Origin: Streptomyces shenzhenensis
GTDB taxonomy: Bacteria; Actinomycetota; Actinomycetes; Streptomycetales; Streptomycetaceae
Direction of reading: 5' to 3'
NCBI RefSeq assembly: GCF_003688995.1
Contig: NZ_PENI01000025.1
Coordinates: 1-64,000 of the forward strand
DNA: 64,000 nt
In this document: positions 10,773-18,672 of the stretch, one piece after another
Numbering within the stretch: position 1 is the first letter of the stretch
How the letters are laid out: each line of letters begins with the position of its first letter
The notes under the pieces: generated by a model
Told to the model about the DNA's origin: nothing
What the model saw: the letters and a program-made list of their open reading frames with translations, nothing else
Database searches by the model: none
Translations under genes and position numbers: made by a program

Positions 10773-10813
10773 GACTGGTCGTCCCTCGCTCTCCGGCGCG
10801 CCCGATGGGGGGA

Positions 10814-10861
10814 GACCGGCCGGGTGCCCCCTGCTGGGCCGAGGGGGACGCCCGGCCGGTC
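10814..10861 (-). terminator. Two-part hairpin between the exported-protein gene and the PucR gene
   Basis: An 11-bp outer stem, GACCGGCCGGG (10814-10824) with CCCGGCCGGTC (10851-10861), encloses an inner stem CCCCCT (10827-10832) with AGGGGG (10842-10847). It lies downstream of the minus-strand gene ending at 10994 and just upstream of the PucR gene start, so it can separate the two transcription units. Confidence 0.6.
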
Positions 10862-10993
10862 GTCAGGTGCCTGCCTGTCTGGGCTGCTGAAGCTAAATCA
10901 TGTTTCACGCGCCGTACACAGGTCGTGCACGGTTTCCTGCAGCGAGACGGGATCGGACTGCCGGGACGGCTGATAATCGCCTTTGTACGGCGC

Positions 10994-11941
10994 TCACTTG
11001 ACGGCGGAGTTCCAGTTCCGCGCGAGGATCTTGCCGGCGTCGGGGGCGACGGTGCCGGGTGCCGTCAGACCGGTGAGATAGGTCCGGGTGTCGTTGAGGG
11101 TGAGGCTGTTCCTCCCGGCGGCGGACGGCAGCCCGGTCTTGAGATTGACCGCCGCGTCGATCAGGCCGACGCCGAGCCCGCAGCCGGCGGCGCCGGGCAC
11201 CGCGAAGTCGCTGTCGTTCTGGGCCGCCCCGGTGAGGCTGATCCGGCTCATCTCGCCGTCGTCGGCGAGGGTGCCGTCGCCCTTGAAGAACGACAGCCCG
11301 AACTCGGGATAGGTGAGGTTCTTCGGCCGCAGCACGATCGGGTCGGTCCTCGTGCCGATGTAGCAGTTGGCCCCGAGGAACGGGTTCTCCAGGTGGATGC
11401 GGACCGGCAGGGCGACGATCGGCAGGCCGGTGACGACGCCCGCGCTCTGGTCGAAGTCGGAGGGCGTGCCGACGGACTCCACGGTCGCCGTGATCTTGTT
11501 GAGCGTGCTGTTGGTGAGCTGCTCGCAGATGGCCGTGATCGCGGGGATGCCGCTCGGGCACATCAGGCCCAGCAGCCCGCCGGGCACGGACGCGGAGTCC
11601 GCGATGATCGCGCCGGCGGGCGGGGCCACGACGGTGCTGGTGCCGTCGGAGTTCTGCACGATCCCCAGCTGGAGGTCGGTCCGGCCCGTCACCACGGTGG
11701 TGTTGCCCAGCGTGATGGAGCCGTTCGGCGAGCTGGAGACCACGCACTGCGGCGTCCTGGCCAGGCCGTCCGCGCCGAGCATCAGCGGCGCGTCCACCGG
11801 GCAGCGGGTGAACGGCGCCCATTCGCCGCTCAGTTGGGCCGTGGCGGCGGTCGCCGTGCCCATCGAGGCGAAGGCGCCGAGCGCGGTGCCGAGCGCGGTG
11901 ACGGTGGTGGCGAGTCTGGCACGGAGCGGGAACCGGTTCAT
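10994..11941 (-). CDS. Secreted protein of unknown function, mce-linked
   Basis: A 315-residue exported protein. The signal peptide MNRFPLRARLATTVTALG is followed by a hydrophobic stretch and the cleavage-like ATAATA. The mature part is rich in Thr, Ser, Gly and Asn, with paired cysteines (FTRCPVD, TPQCVV, GLMCPSG, AICEQL, ANCYIG, GCGLG) as expected for a disulfide-bonded extracellular domain. ATG 11941 was chosen because GGAAGG lies about 9 nt upstream; the reading frame extends further but without export features. It is 41 bp downstream of the DUF6801-like gene. I do not recognise a catalytic motif. Its place beside the mce operon suggests a role in the envelope or in lipid handling (inference). 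Confidence 0.7.
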   Translation of the reverse strand: MNRFPLRARLATTVTALGTALGAFASMGTATAATAQLSGEWAPFTRCPVDAPLMLGADGLARTPQCVVSSSPNGSITLGNTTVVTGRTDLQLGIVQNSDGTSTVVAPPAGAIIADSASVPGGLLGLMCPSGIPAITAICEQLTNSTLNKITATVESVGTPSDFDQSAGVVTGLPIVALPVRIHLENPFLGANCYIGTRTDPIVLRPKNLTYPEFGLSFFKGDGTLADDGEMSRISLTGAAQNDSDFAVPGAAGCGLGVGLIDAAVNLKTGLPSAAGRNSLTLNDTRTYLTGLTAPGTVAPDAGKILARNWNSAVK

Positions 11942-11982
11942 GAGGTGGCCTTCCGTGAGGGGTCCTGGCGGAGGGGAGGGAC

Positions 11983-13548
11983 TCAGCGTTCGGGAACGGG
12001 AATCCTGAGGGGCTGCAGATCCGTGGTGCACTCGTCCGGGTTCGGCACATCGGCGGCCACGTAGCAGGTCTGGCCCTGCGTCTGTTTGACGTAGTTGCCG
12101 GGGCCGGAGACCGAGGCGGTCAGCAGGCGGTCGAGGTTCTCGCCACCGGCCCCGCAGCCGGTGAAGGCGGGGATGCTCACCTCGCCGGTCAACGGGCCGC
12201 CGGACAGCAGCAGATAGCCGGTGGCCGGCTCGCCCGTGACCTGCTCTCCCCGGCCGTGCAGCACCAGATGGTCGCCGGGGTGGTGCGCGGGATCCGGTTC
12301 GGGGGAGGCGAGGGGCTTCTCGGTCCGGCAGCTCGGCCCCACGTCCAGCGGCGTCCCGTTGACCGTGAGCGAGGTGACCCGGAGCACCAGCGGCACCCGG
12401 ACATAGGTGTCCGTGCTGGTGAACACGTAGTCGGTGGCGCCGAGCGAGTCGATCGTCAGCGGGCCGGTCTGCTCCAGCACCATGGTGGCCGTGGTCGGGG
12501 TGAAGCCGAACGTCAGGAACGTGGCCTCGAACGGCGGCGACCAGGTGCGGCCCCCGTTGTACAGGTCGCCCGTGGACCGCTGTGTGATGGTGCCGCCGCT
12601 GAAGTCCGGGTAGAACTCGAACTCCGGTTCACCCTGCTCGATCAGGGTGCAGGTCAGCGGGATCAGTGCGGCGCCCTTCAGCTTCCGGACGTTCGCGTAT
12701 CCGGTGATGTACGCGTTGAGCGACATCGGGCCCGCCGGGTACCGGGCGTCGTACCGGCACGGCGGCGCGTCGGGCCGTGCCGCCGTCCCGCCCGGTGCGT
12801 CCCCGCCGACCCTGGGGGCCCGCTCCCGCTGCCGGTCCGCCGGTTCGCCGCCGTCCTGCCGTTCCGGCGCGTCGGAGGGCGAGGGCGACGCGGACGGCGA
12901 GCCGTCCGTCCCGCCCGGGTCCGGGCCGACCGGCACGGCGGCCAGCAGGCCGTGGTCCGCCGCGTCCTCGGCGAGCGCGCAGGTGACGGTGCGCGCGGCG
13001 GGATCGGCGGCGCTGCCGTCCGCCGTGTCCAGCGCCAGGTCCACGGCCAGGTCCGCGGCGGAGAGCGTCAGTTCGCCGGCGCTCCGGCCGGTCACCGTCG
13101 GCACGTCGCCCGTCGCGGTGAGCGTCAGCGGCCCGGACGGCGCAAGGGCCACCGGCTGCGCGGTGCCGCGCCAGGTCGCCTCGGCGGTGGCGTCGTGCTG
13201 CGCGACGGCCACGGTGAGACGGGTCCCGGCCCGCACCTCCGCCGCTCCGGTCGCGGCGAGGTCGGCCACCGCCTCCGCCGGGAACGTGACGGTCGTGGTG
13301 ACGTCGGCGGGCCGGATCGGCTCGCCCGCCGCCACCCGGTCGGGAAAGGCCGCCGAGATCCGCACCGTCGCGGGCCGCTGCCCGGACGGGAACGCGCAGA
13401 CATAGGGGAGTTCGGTGTCGACCTCCCGGGTGCCCGCGGCGCCGGCCGCGGCCGGGACCGTGGCGGCCAGCACGGCGAACGCGGCGATCGTCGCGCCGCG
13501 CGCGCGGGCACGGGACGGCCGCCGGACGGCGGTGCGGGAACCTCTCAT
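11983..13548 (-). CDS. Secreted DUF6801-like protein
   Basis: A 521-residue exported protein. The N-terminus has Arg-rich MRGSRTAVRRPSRARARGA, a hydrophobic core and an AAGAAG cleavage region. The domain that starts VDTELPYVCAFPSGQRPATVRIS (about residues 43-180) has the Tyr-x-Cys opening of actinobacterial DUF6801 proteins. A Pro/Ser/Asp-rich linker (about 205-260) is followed by a second domain with PPCRYD and ISxPAFTGCG-like segments that resembles the C-terminal part of the neighbouring secreted protein. It lies between two other exported-protein genes on the same strand. No enzyme motif is seen. DUF6801 is assigned from memory of the family, so it is less certain than the export signal. 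Confidence 0.68.
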   Translation of the reverse strand: MRGSRTAVRRPSRARARGATIAAFAVLAATVPAAAGAAGTREVDTELPYVCAFPSGQRPATVRISAAFPDRVAAGEPIRPADVTTTVTFPAEAVADLAATGAAEVRAGTRLTVAVAQHDATAEATWRGTAQPVALAPSGPLTLTATGDVPTVTGRSAGELTLSAADLAVDLALDTADGSAADPAARTVTCALAEDAADHGLLAAVPVGPDPGGTDGSPSASPSPSDAPERQDGGEPADRQRERAPRVGGDAPGGTAARPDAPPCRYDARYPAGPMSLNAYITGYANVRKLKGAALIPLTCTLIEQGEPEFEFYPDFSGGTITQRSTGDLYNGGRTWSPPFEATFLTFGFTPTTATMVLEQTGPLTIDSLGATDYVFTSTDTYVRVPLVLRVTSLTVNGTPLDVGPSCRTEKPLASPEPDPAHHPGDHLVLHGRGEQVTGEPATGYLLLSGGPLTGEVSIPAFTGCGAGGENLDRLLTASVSGPGNYVKQTQGQTCYVAADVPNPDECTTDLQPLRIPVPER

Positions 13549-13632
13549 CGGCTGCTCCGCTCGGATCGTTCGGTGGTCCGGGGACGGCGGTGGCGGCCGG
13601 CGGGCGCCGGCCGAGTGCGAACAGCCCGCGGG

Positions 13633-13658
13633 CGCCCGGCCGGAGCACCGGCCGGGCG
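13633..13658 (-). terminator. Perfect 11-bp hairpin after the small exported-protein gene
   Basis: CGCCCGGCCGG (13633-13643), loop AGCA, CCGGCCGGGCG (13648-13658). It lies 20 bases downstream of the minus-strand stop at 13678. It is a strong intrinsic-like stem without a T-run. Confidence 0.6.
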
Positions 13659-13677
13659 GGCGCGAGCGGGACGTGCC

Positions 13678-14304
13678 TTACGGGTTGGAGCCGACGATGG
13701 TCGGAATGGTGCTGGTGCCGCTCACCTTGACGGCGTAATTGCCCTTGAAGGTGGGCTTCGTGGACGTCGTGACCACGGTGCCGCAGCCGCTCGCCGAGGC
13801 GACGGCCAGATCACCGGAGACGCTGTTGACCGCGAGGATCCCGGTGGAGTTGGTGTACGTGGCGCTCGCCTTGCCCGTCACCGTGAACACACAGGCGCCC
13901 GCGGTCACCTTGGCGTTGACGTTGCCGACGTAGCCCGTGGTGACGCCCGCGGCGTAGTCCTCGCCGACGACCGTCCAGGGCGGGGTCGCCACGGTCGTGA
14001 CATTGCCCAGGACGCTGGTGCACGGCGCGGCGCTGCTGCCGAAGGTGACGGCGTCGATGGAGGCGACGGTCGCCGGGTTGCCGGTGGCGCTCTGCATGGT
14101 GCCCGACGCGGCCGATGTCGTGCACGTCATCGGGATGTTCGCGGTCAGCACGATGTTGCCGCTGTTGGCCGCCGTGTAGGCGGCCGGTGACGGGGTCACG
14201 GTCCACACCGTGGAGGGCACCGCGGAGGCGGGGGCGACGGCGATGCCGAACGCGGCCGCGGCCGCGCCCAGGACGACGGCGGTCCTTCTGCTGGGTTTCT
14301 TCAT
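13678..14304 (-). CDS. Small secreted protein of unknown function, divergent from mce
   Basis: A 208-residue exported protein. MKKPSRRTAVVLGAAAAAF and a hydrophobic core end in ASAVPS, a clear signal peptidase site near residue 28. The mature part is all-beta in character (Val/Thr/Ala/Gly-rich) with cysteines in MTCTTS, APCTSV, GACVF and SGCGT. An AAGGAGAG ribosome site precedes ATG 14304. Strong export features plus divergence from the mce operon across a shared control region suggest coregulation with lipid import. No known enzyme or binding motif is recognised. Confidence 0.72.
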   Translation of the reverse strand: MKKPSRRTAVVLGAAAAAFGIAVAPASAVPSTVWTVTPSPAAYTAANSGNIVLTANIPMTCTTSAASGTMQSATGNPATVASIDAVTFGSSAAPCTSVLGNVTTVATPPWTVVGEDYAAGVTTGYVGNVNAKVTAGACVFTVTGKASATYTNSTGILAVNSVSGDLAVASASGCGTVVTTSTKPTFKGNYAVKVSGTSTIPTIVGSNP

Positions 14305-14416
14305 GGCTCTGGGACTCTCCTTGTGGATTGACCGGCAGAGGTGGGCCGCCACGGAACGGACGGAGAACGGGAACGGGCGGCCCGCGGCTTTGAGAACATC
14401 GACCGCGGGCACCGAC

Positions 14417-14432
14417 GTTACGGGCCGGAAAC
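14417..14432. promoter_or_regulatory. Candidate operator, left copy (GTTAC-N6-GAAAC)
   Basis: GTTACGGGCCGGAAAC is an imperfect inverted repeat with the same 5-6-5 spacing as the site at 14681-14696. It lies about 113 bp upstream of the divergent exported-protein start. The regulator is unknown. Confidence 0.35.
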
Positions 14433-14680
14433 TTGGCCGAACAATGCCATCGCCCATGATTCTTTGAGGAACGGAATTATCTGTCCGCCCGGTGAGCACT
14501 CCATGTCGCCGCTTAGTCAGCGGATGCTAAGGACGCCGCCGCGGTACGCCCGTGCGGGGCCGCCTCCCTGATACTCACCGAATGACAAGAACGGGGCGCA
14601 TTTTTGTCGCCGCGCTGACAGATTCCGGGCGGTCGGCCGGAAACTCGCACAAAACTCGGAACCCGCTCTTGCCCGCCGAG

Positions 14681-14696
14681 GTTACCCGGTCGTAAC
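14681..14696. promoter_or_regulatory. Candidate operator, right copy (GTTAC-N6-GTAAC)
   Basis: GTTACCCGGTCGTAAC has perfect 5-bp arms with a 6-bp spacer, about 140 bp upstream of mceG. The rest of the 532-bp gap (14305-14836) contains no plausible gene. This site, its partner at 14417 and the hairpin at 14772 are its only clear structures. Confidence 0.4.
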
Positions 14697-14771
14697 GTGC
14701 CGGTACCGCGCCGCTCTCCAGGTGGGTGGCGCCATGCCGGCCGACGGCGCGGTGGACGGTGTCGTACGGAA

Positions 14772-14803
14772 CCGGTCTTTGTCTGCGCGGTGACAAAGAC
14801 CGG
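14772..14803 (+). promoter_or_regulatory. Perfect 12-bp inverted repeat in the mceG leader
   Basis: CCGGTCTTTGTC (14772-14783) and GACAAAGACCGG (14792-14803) are exact complements around an 8-nt loop, ending 33 bp before the mceG ATG. It could be an operator for a dimeric repressor or an RNA hairpin in the leader. No T-run follows, so it is not an obvious terminator. Confidence 0.6.
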
Positions 14804-14836
14804 GGGAGCCACGGAACCGTTCCTGGCGGAGGTGAT

Positions 14837-15841
14837 ATGGGAATCGAAGTGGTCGTCGAGGGCCTGACCAAGTCCTTCGGCAGACAGAACATCTGGCAGG
14901 ATGTCACCCTCACCCTGCCGGCCGGAGAAGTCAGTGTCATGCTCGGCCCGTCCGGCACCGGAAAGACCGTCTTCCTGAAGTCGCTCATCGGTCTGCTCAA
15001 ACCGGAAGAAGGCCGTGTCCTCATCAATGGGGTGGACATGGTGAACAGCCCGGAGCGCGACATATTCGAGACCCGGAAACTCTTCGGGCTCATGTTCCAG
15101 GACGGCGCCCTTTTCGGCTCGATGTCCCTCTTCGACAACATCGCCTTTCCGCTGCGTGAACACACCCGCAAGAAAGAGTCCGAGATCCGCCGCATCGTCA
15201 TGGAGCGGATCGAGGTCGTCGGCCTGCTCGGCGCCGAGGGCAAGCTGCCCGGCGAGATCAGCGGCGGCATGCGCAAACGGGCCGGCCTCGCCCGCGCCCT
15301 CGTGCTCGACCCGCAGATCATCCTGTGCGACGAACCCGACTCCGGACTCGACCCCGTACGCACCGCCTACATATCCCAGCTGCTGATCGACCTGAACGCG
15401 CAGCTCGACGCGACGATGCTGATCGTCACCCACAACCTCGACATCGCCGCCACGGTCCCCGACAACATGGGCATGCTCTTCCTGCGCCGACTGGTCACCT
15501 TCGGCCCCCGCGAGGTGCTGCTCACCAGCGAGGAACCCGCCGTCGCCCAGTTCCTCGGCGGCCGGCGCGAGGGCCCCATCGGGATGTCCGAGGAGAAGGA
15601 CGCCGCCGCCCTCGCCGCGGAGGCCACCGGCACCCGCACGGCACGGCCGGCCGGGCCCCGGGAGATCGTCCCGCAACTGGAACCGTCCCCCGGACTCCCG
15701 CCCCGCCGCGCCGTCACCCGCCGCCGGGAGCGGGTCCTCGGCCTGCTCGACCGGCTGCCGCCCGCCGCCCGCGCGGCCATCGAGCGCACCTACGCCACCG
15801 GCGGCGCCGCGCCCGCCCCCGCCGCCGGGAGCGGCGCATGA
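14837..15841 (+). CDS. mceG: Mce transporter ATP-binding protein (MceG/Mkl type)
   Basis: A 334-residue ATPase that energises the Mce lipid importer from the cytoplasm. Walker A is GPSGTGKT (residues 37-44), the signature is ISGGMRKR (141-148), and Walker B is IILCDEPDSGLDP (161-173). The ISGGM variant and FQDGALFGSMSLFDNIAFPLRE are typical of Mkl/MlaF-type ATPases. The C-terminal ~75 residues are an Ala/Pro/Arg-rich extension. GGAGGTGAT, a perfect Shine-Dalgarno, lies immediately before ATG 14837. It is first in a 13-gene run in which most neighbours overlap. Mycobacteria usually encode MceG away from mce, whereas in streptomycetes it heads the locus. Confidence 0.93.
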   Translation: MGIEVVVEGLTKSFGRQNIWQDVTLTLPAGEVSVMLGPSGTGKTVFLKSLIGLLKPEEGRVLINGVDMVNSPERDIFETRKLFGLMFQDGALFGSMSLFDNIAFPLREHTRKKESEIRRIVMERIEVVGLLGAEGKLPGEISGGMRKRAGLARALVLDPQIILCDEPDSGLDPVRTAYISQLLIDLNAQLDATMLIVTHNLDIAATVPDNMGMLFLRRLVTFGPREVLLTSEEPAVAQFLGGRREGPIGMSEEKDAAALAAEATGTRTARPAGPREIVPQLEPSPGLPPRRAVTRRRERVLGLLDRLPPAARAAIERTYATGGAAPAPAAGSGA

Positions 15842-16602
15842 TCCTCGGCGCGCTGCGGCAGACCGGACGGCTCTTCGCGCTCGCCGTGGAGGTCGGCCGG
15901 GCGATCTTCAAACGGCCTTTCCAGTTCCGGGAGTTCATCGAGCAGTTCTGGTTCATCGCGAGCGTCACCATCCTGCCCGGCGCTCTGGTCTCCATCCCCT
16001 TCGGCGCCGTGATCGCCCTTCAGGTCGGCTCGCTCACCCAGCAGTTGGGCGCCCAGTCGTTCACCGGCGGGGCCAGCGTGCTCGCCGTGGTGCAGCAGGC
16101 GAGCCCGCTCATCGTCGCCCTGCTGATCGCCGGTGCCGGCGGCTCCGCCATCTGCGCCGACCTCGGCTCCCGCGCGATCCGTGAGGAACTGGACGCGATG
16201 CGGGTCATGGGCGTCTCCCCGGTGCAGCGCCTGGTCGTGCCCCGGGTGCTGGCCGCGATGGGAGTGGCCGTCCTGCTCAACGGCCTGGTCTCGGTGGTCG
16301 GCATCCTCGGTGGCTACTTCTTCAACGTCTTCCTGCAGGACGGCACCCCCGGCGCCTACCTGTCCAGCTTCTCCGCCCTCGCCCAGCTGCCCGACCTCTA
16401 CATCAGCGAACTCAAGGCCCTCGTCTTCGGGTTCATCGCGGGCATCGTGGCCGCGTACCGCGGGCTGAACCCGCGCGGCGGCCCGAAGGGCGTCGGCGAC
16501 GCCGTCAACCAGTCCGTCGTCATCACCTTCCTCCTGCTGTTCTTCGTCAACATGGTGATGACCGGCGGCTACCTCCAACTCGTCCCGCCGAAGGGAGGCT
16601 GA
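15838..16602 (+). CDS. yrbE1A: Mce system permease YrbE1A
   Basis: A 254-residue MlaE-family permease with about five transmembrane segments. The cytoplasmic coupling motif REELDAMRVMGVSP (residues 115-128) is the EExDAxxxMGxxP signature that contacts the ATPase. VSIPFGAVIALQVGS forms the first conserved membrane region. The ATG overlaps the mceG stop by four bases. It works as a heterodimer with YrbE1B. Confidence 0.93.
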   Translation: MILGALRQTGRLFALAVEVGRAIFKRPFQFREFIEQFWFIASVTILPGALVSIPFGAVIALQVGSLTQQLGAQSFTGGASVLAVVQQASPLIVALLIAGAGGSAICADLGSRAIREELDAMRVMGVSPVQRLVVPRVLAAMGVAVLLNGLVSVVGILGGYFFNVFLQDGTPGAYLSSFSALAQLPDLYISELKALVFGFIAGIVAAYRGLNPRGGPKGVGDAVNQSVVITFLLLFFVNMVMTGGYLQLVPPKGG

Positions 16603-16607
16603 GGCCG

Positions 16608-17414
16608 GTGGCCGCCCCGCTCGGCTGGCTCGACCGCTCCGGTGACCAACTGCTCTTCTACGTCCGCTCCCTGCTCTGGGCCCCGCGCACCCTGCGCCGC
16701 TATCTCAAGGAGGTGCAGCGGCTGCTCGCCGAGGTCGTCTTCGGCTCCGGCGGCCTCGGCGTGATCGGCGGCACCATCGGCGTGATGATCGCGATGACCC
16801 TGTTCACCGGGACCGTCGTGGGACTCCAGGGCTACGCGGCCCTGGACCAGATCGGCACCGCCGCGTTCACCGGGTTCGTCTCCGCGTACTTCAACACCCG
16901 TGAGATCGCCCCGCTCGTCGCCGGACTCGCCCTGTCCGCGACCGTCGGTGCCGGCTTCACCGCCCAGCTCGGGGCCATGCGCATCAACGAGGAGGTCGAC
17001 GCGCTGGAGGGCATGGGCATCCGCTCCCTGCCCTATCTGGTCACCACCCGCATCATCGCCGGGGTCGTCGCGATCGTCCCGCTGTACGCGGTCGGGCTGC
17101 TCTCCTCCTACCTGGCGTCCCGCTCCGTCACCGTGCTGTTCAACGGCCAGTCCCGCGGCACCTACGACCACTACTTCAACCTGTTCCTGTCACCCACGGA
17201 CGTCCTGCTCTCCGTACTGAAGGTGCTCATCTTCAGCGTGATGGTGATCGTCGCCCACTGCTACTACGGCTACCGGGCCTCCGGCGGCCCGGCCGGCGTC
17301 GGCGTCGCCGTGGGCCGCTCGGTGCGCAACGCCATCGTGCTGATCAGCCTCACCGACTTCTTCCTGTCGCTCGCCCTGTGGGGCGCCACCACGACCGTGA
17401 AGGTGGCGGGGTGA
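16608..17414 (+). CDS. yrbE1B: Mce system permease YrbE1B
   Basis: The second, 268-residue MlaE-family permease. INEEVDALEGMGIRSLPYLV (about residues 126-145) is the coupling motif, and MTLFTGTVVGLQGYAAL belongs to the first membrane region. The start is GTG 16608, with a GGAGGCTGAGGCC stretch upstream. It follows YrbE1A by 5 bp and precedes mceA by 1 bp, so all are one transcript. Confidence 0.93.
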   Translation: MAAPLGWLDRSGDQLLFYVRSLLWAPRTLRRYLKEVQRLLAEVVFGSGGLGVIGGTIGVMIAMTLFTGTVVGLQGYAALDQIGTAAFTGFVSAYFNTREIAPLVAGLALSATVGAGFTAQLGAMRINEEVDALEGMGIRSLPYLVTTRIIAGVVAIVPLYAVGLLSSYLASRSVTVLFNGQSRGTYDHYFNLFLSPTDVLLSVLKVLIFSVMVIVAHCYYGYRASGGPAGVGVAVGRSVRNAIVLISLTDFFLSLALWGATTTVKVAG

Positions 17415-17415
17415 G

Positions 17416-18672
17416 ATGAGCGGCCCACGGGGTCAGACGCTGCGCCGCCGGCTCGCCGGAGTGGTGTTCCTGGTGGTACCCGTCCTGCTGATCTGGCTGG
17501 CCGTCGCCGTCTACGACAAGAGGTTCACCGACTCCGACCCGGTGATCGTGGAGACCGGCAGCGTCGGCAACGAGATGCACCTGGGCGCCGAGGTCAAGCT
17601 GCGCGGCGTCGTCGTCGGCGAGGTCCGCGCCATCGAGTCCACCGGTGCCGGCGCCCGGCTCACCCTCGCCCTGCGGCCCGGCGCCCGCGCCCACATCCCC
17701 TCCGACGCCCGCGCGCAGATGCTCCCGACGACCCTGTTCGGCGAGCGGTTCGTGGCCCTCGTCCCGCCCGCGCACCCCTCCGGCCGGCCGCTCGCCGCCG
17801 GAGCCGTCATCCCGCAGGACCGCTCCGCGAACGCCGTCGAGCTGCAGCGGGTCCTCGACGACGTGCTGCCGATGCTCACCGCCGTCCAGCCGCAGAAGCT
17901 CTCCGCCACCCTGTCCGCCGTCTCCCGGGCCCTGGAGGGCCGCGGTGACCGACTCGGCACGACCCTCAGCCGACTCGACTCGCATCTGCGCAGGTTCAAC
18001 CCCGAACTGCCCACCCTCAACCGCGACCTGAAAGAACTCGTGAAGGTCAGCAACGTCTACGCCGACGCCGCCCCCGACATCATCACGGCCCTCACCGACT
18101 TCACCACCACCACCAGCGGCACCCTGGCCGAGAAGTCCGGCGACCTGGCCGCCACCCTCGGCGCCACCACCGGCGCGGCGGAGGACCTGACCGCCTTCCT
18201 GCGCCGCAACAAGGACACCGTCATCCGGCTCAGCGCCGAGTCCCGGCCCACCCTGGAACTGCTCGCCGAGTACTCCTCGTCCTTCCCGTGCACCCTGCGC
18301 ACCCTCGCCGACTTCGTCCCGGAGATGGACAGGGCGCTCGGCAAGGGCACCGGCCGGCCCGGCCTGCGGGTCGACCTCACCACCGTGCCGTCCCGCGGCG
18401 CCTACGTCCCCGGCCGGGACACCCCCGCCTACGACGCAGGCGGCGGCCCCCGCTGCTACCCCGTGCCCTACCTCGGCGTGCCCACGAAACCGGCCGCGCA
18501 GGTGTCCGCCGCGGCCGACCAGGACCTCGGGCTCGCCAACTCCCCGCAGGAGAACGCCCTCGTCAACGAGTTGCTCGCGCCCGCCACCGGCACACAGCCG
18601 GCCGACCTGCCGGACTGGAGCAGCCTGCTCGCCGGACCGGCCCTGCGCGGCACGGAGGTGACCCTGCGATGA
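17416..18672 (+). CDS. mceA: MceA, substrate-binding subunit of the Mce lipid importer
   Basis: A 418-residue protein with one N-terminal membrane anchor (LAGVVFLVVPVLLIWLAV) and an MCE/MlaD domain at about residues 40-120, including VKLRGVVVGEVRAIE. A helical region with repeated Leu/Asp/Arg heptads (about 145-290) forms the needle seen in Mce hexamers. CTLRTLADFVPEMDRA and a C-terminal cysteine region follow. It is one of six non-identical subunits encoded in order A-F. Clark et al. linked the Streptomyces mce locus to plant-root colonisation; sterol or lipid import is the general family role. Confidence 0.9.
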   Translation: MSGPRGQTLRRRLAGVVFLVVPVLLIWLAVAVYDKRFTDSDPVIVETGSVGNEMHLGAEVKLRGVVVGEVRAIESTGAGARLTLALRPGARAHIPSDARAQMLPTTLFGERFVALVPPAHPSGRPLAAGAVIPQDRSANAVELQRVLDDVLPMLTAVQPQKLSATLSAVSRALEGRGDRLGTTLSRLDSHLRRFNPELPTLNRDLKELVKVSNVYADAAPDIITALTDFTTTTSGTLAEKSGDLAATLGATTGAAEDLTAFLRRNKDTVIRLSAESRPTLELLAEYSSSFPCTLRTLADFVPEMDRALGKGTGRPGLRVDLTTVPSRGAYVPGRDTPAYDAGGGPRCYPVPYLGVPTKPAAQVSAAADQDLGLANSPQENALVNELLAPATGTQPADLPDWSSLLAGPALRGTEVTLR

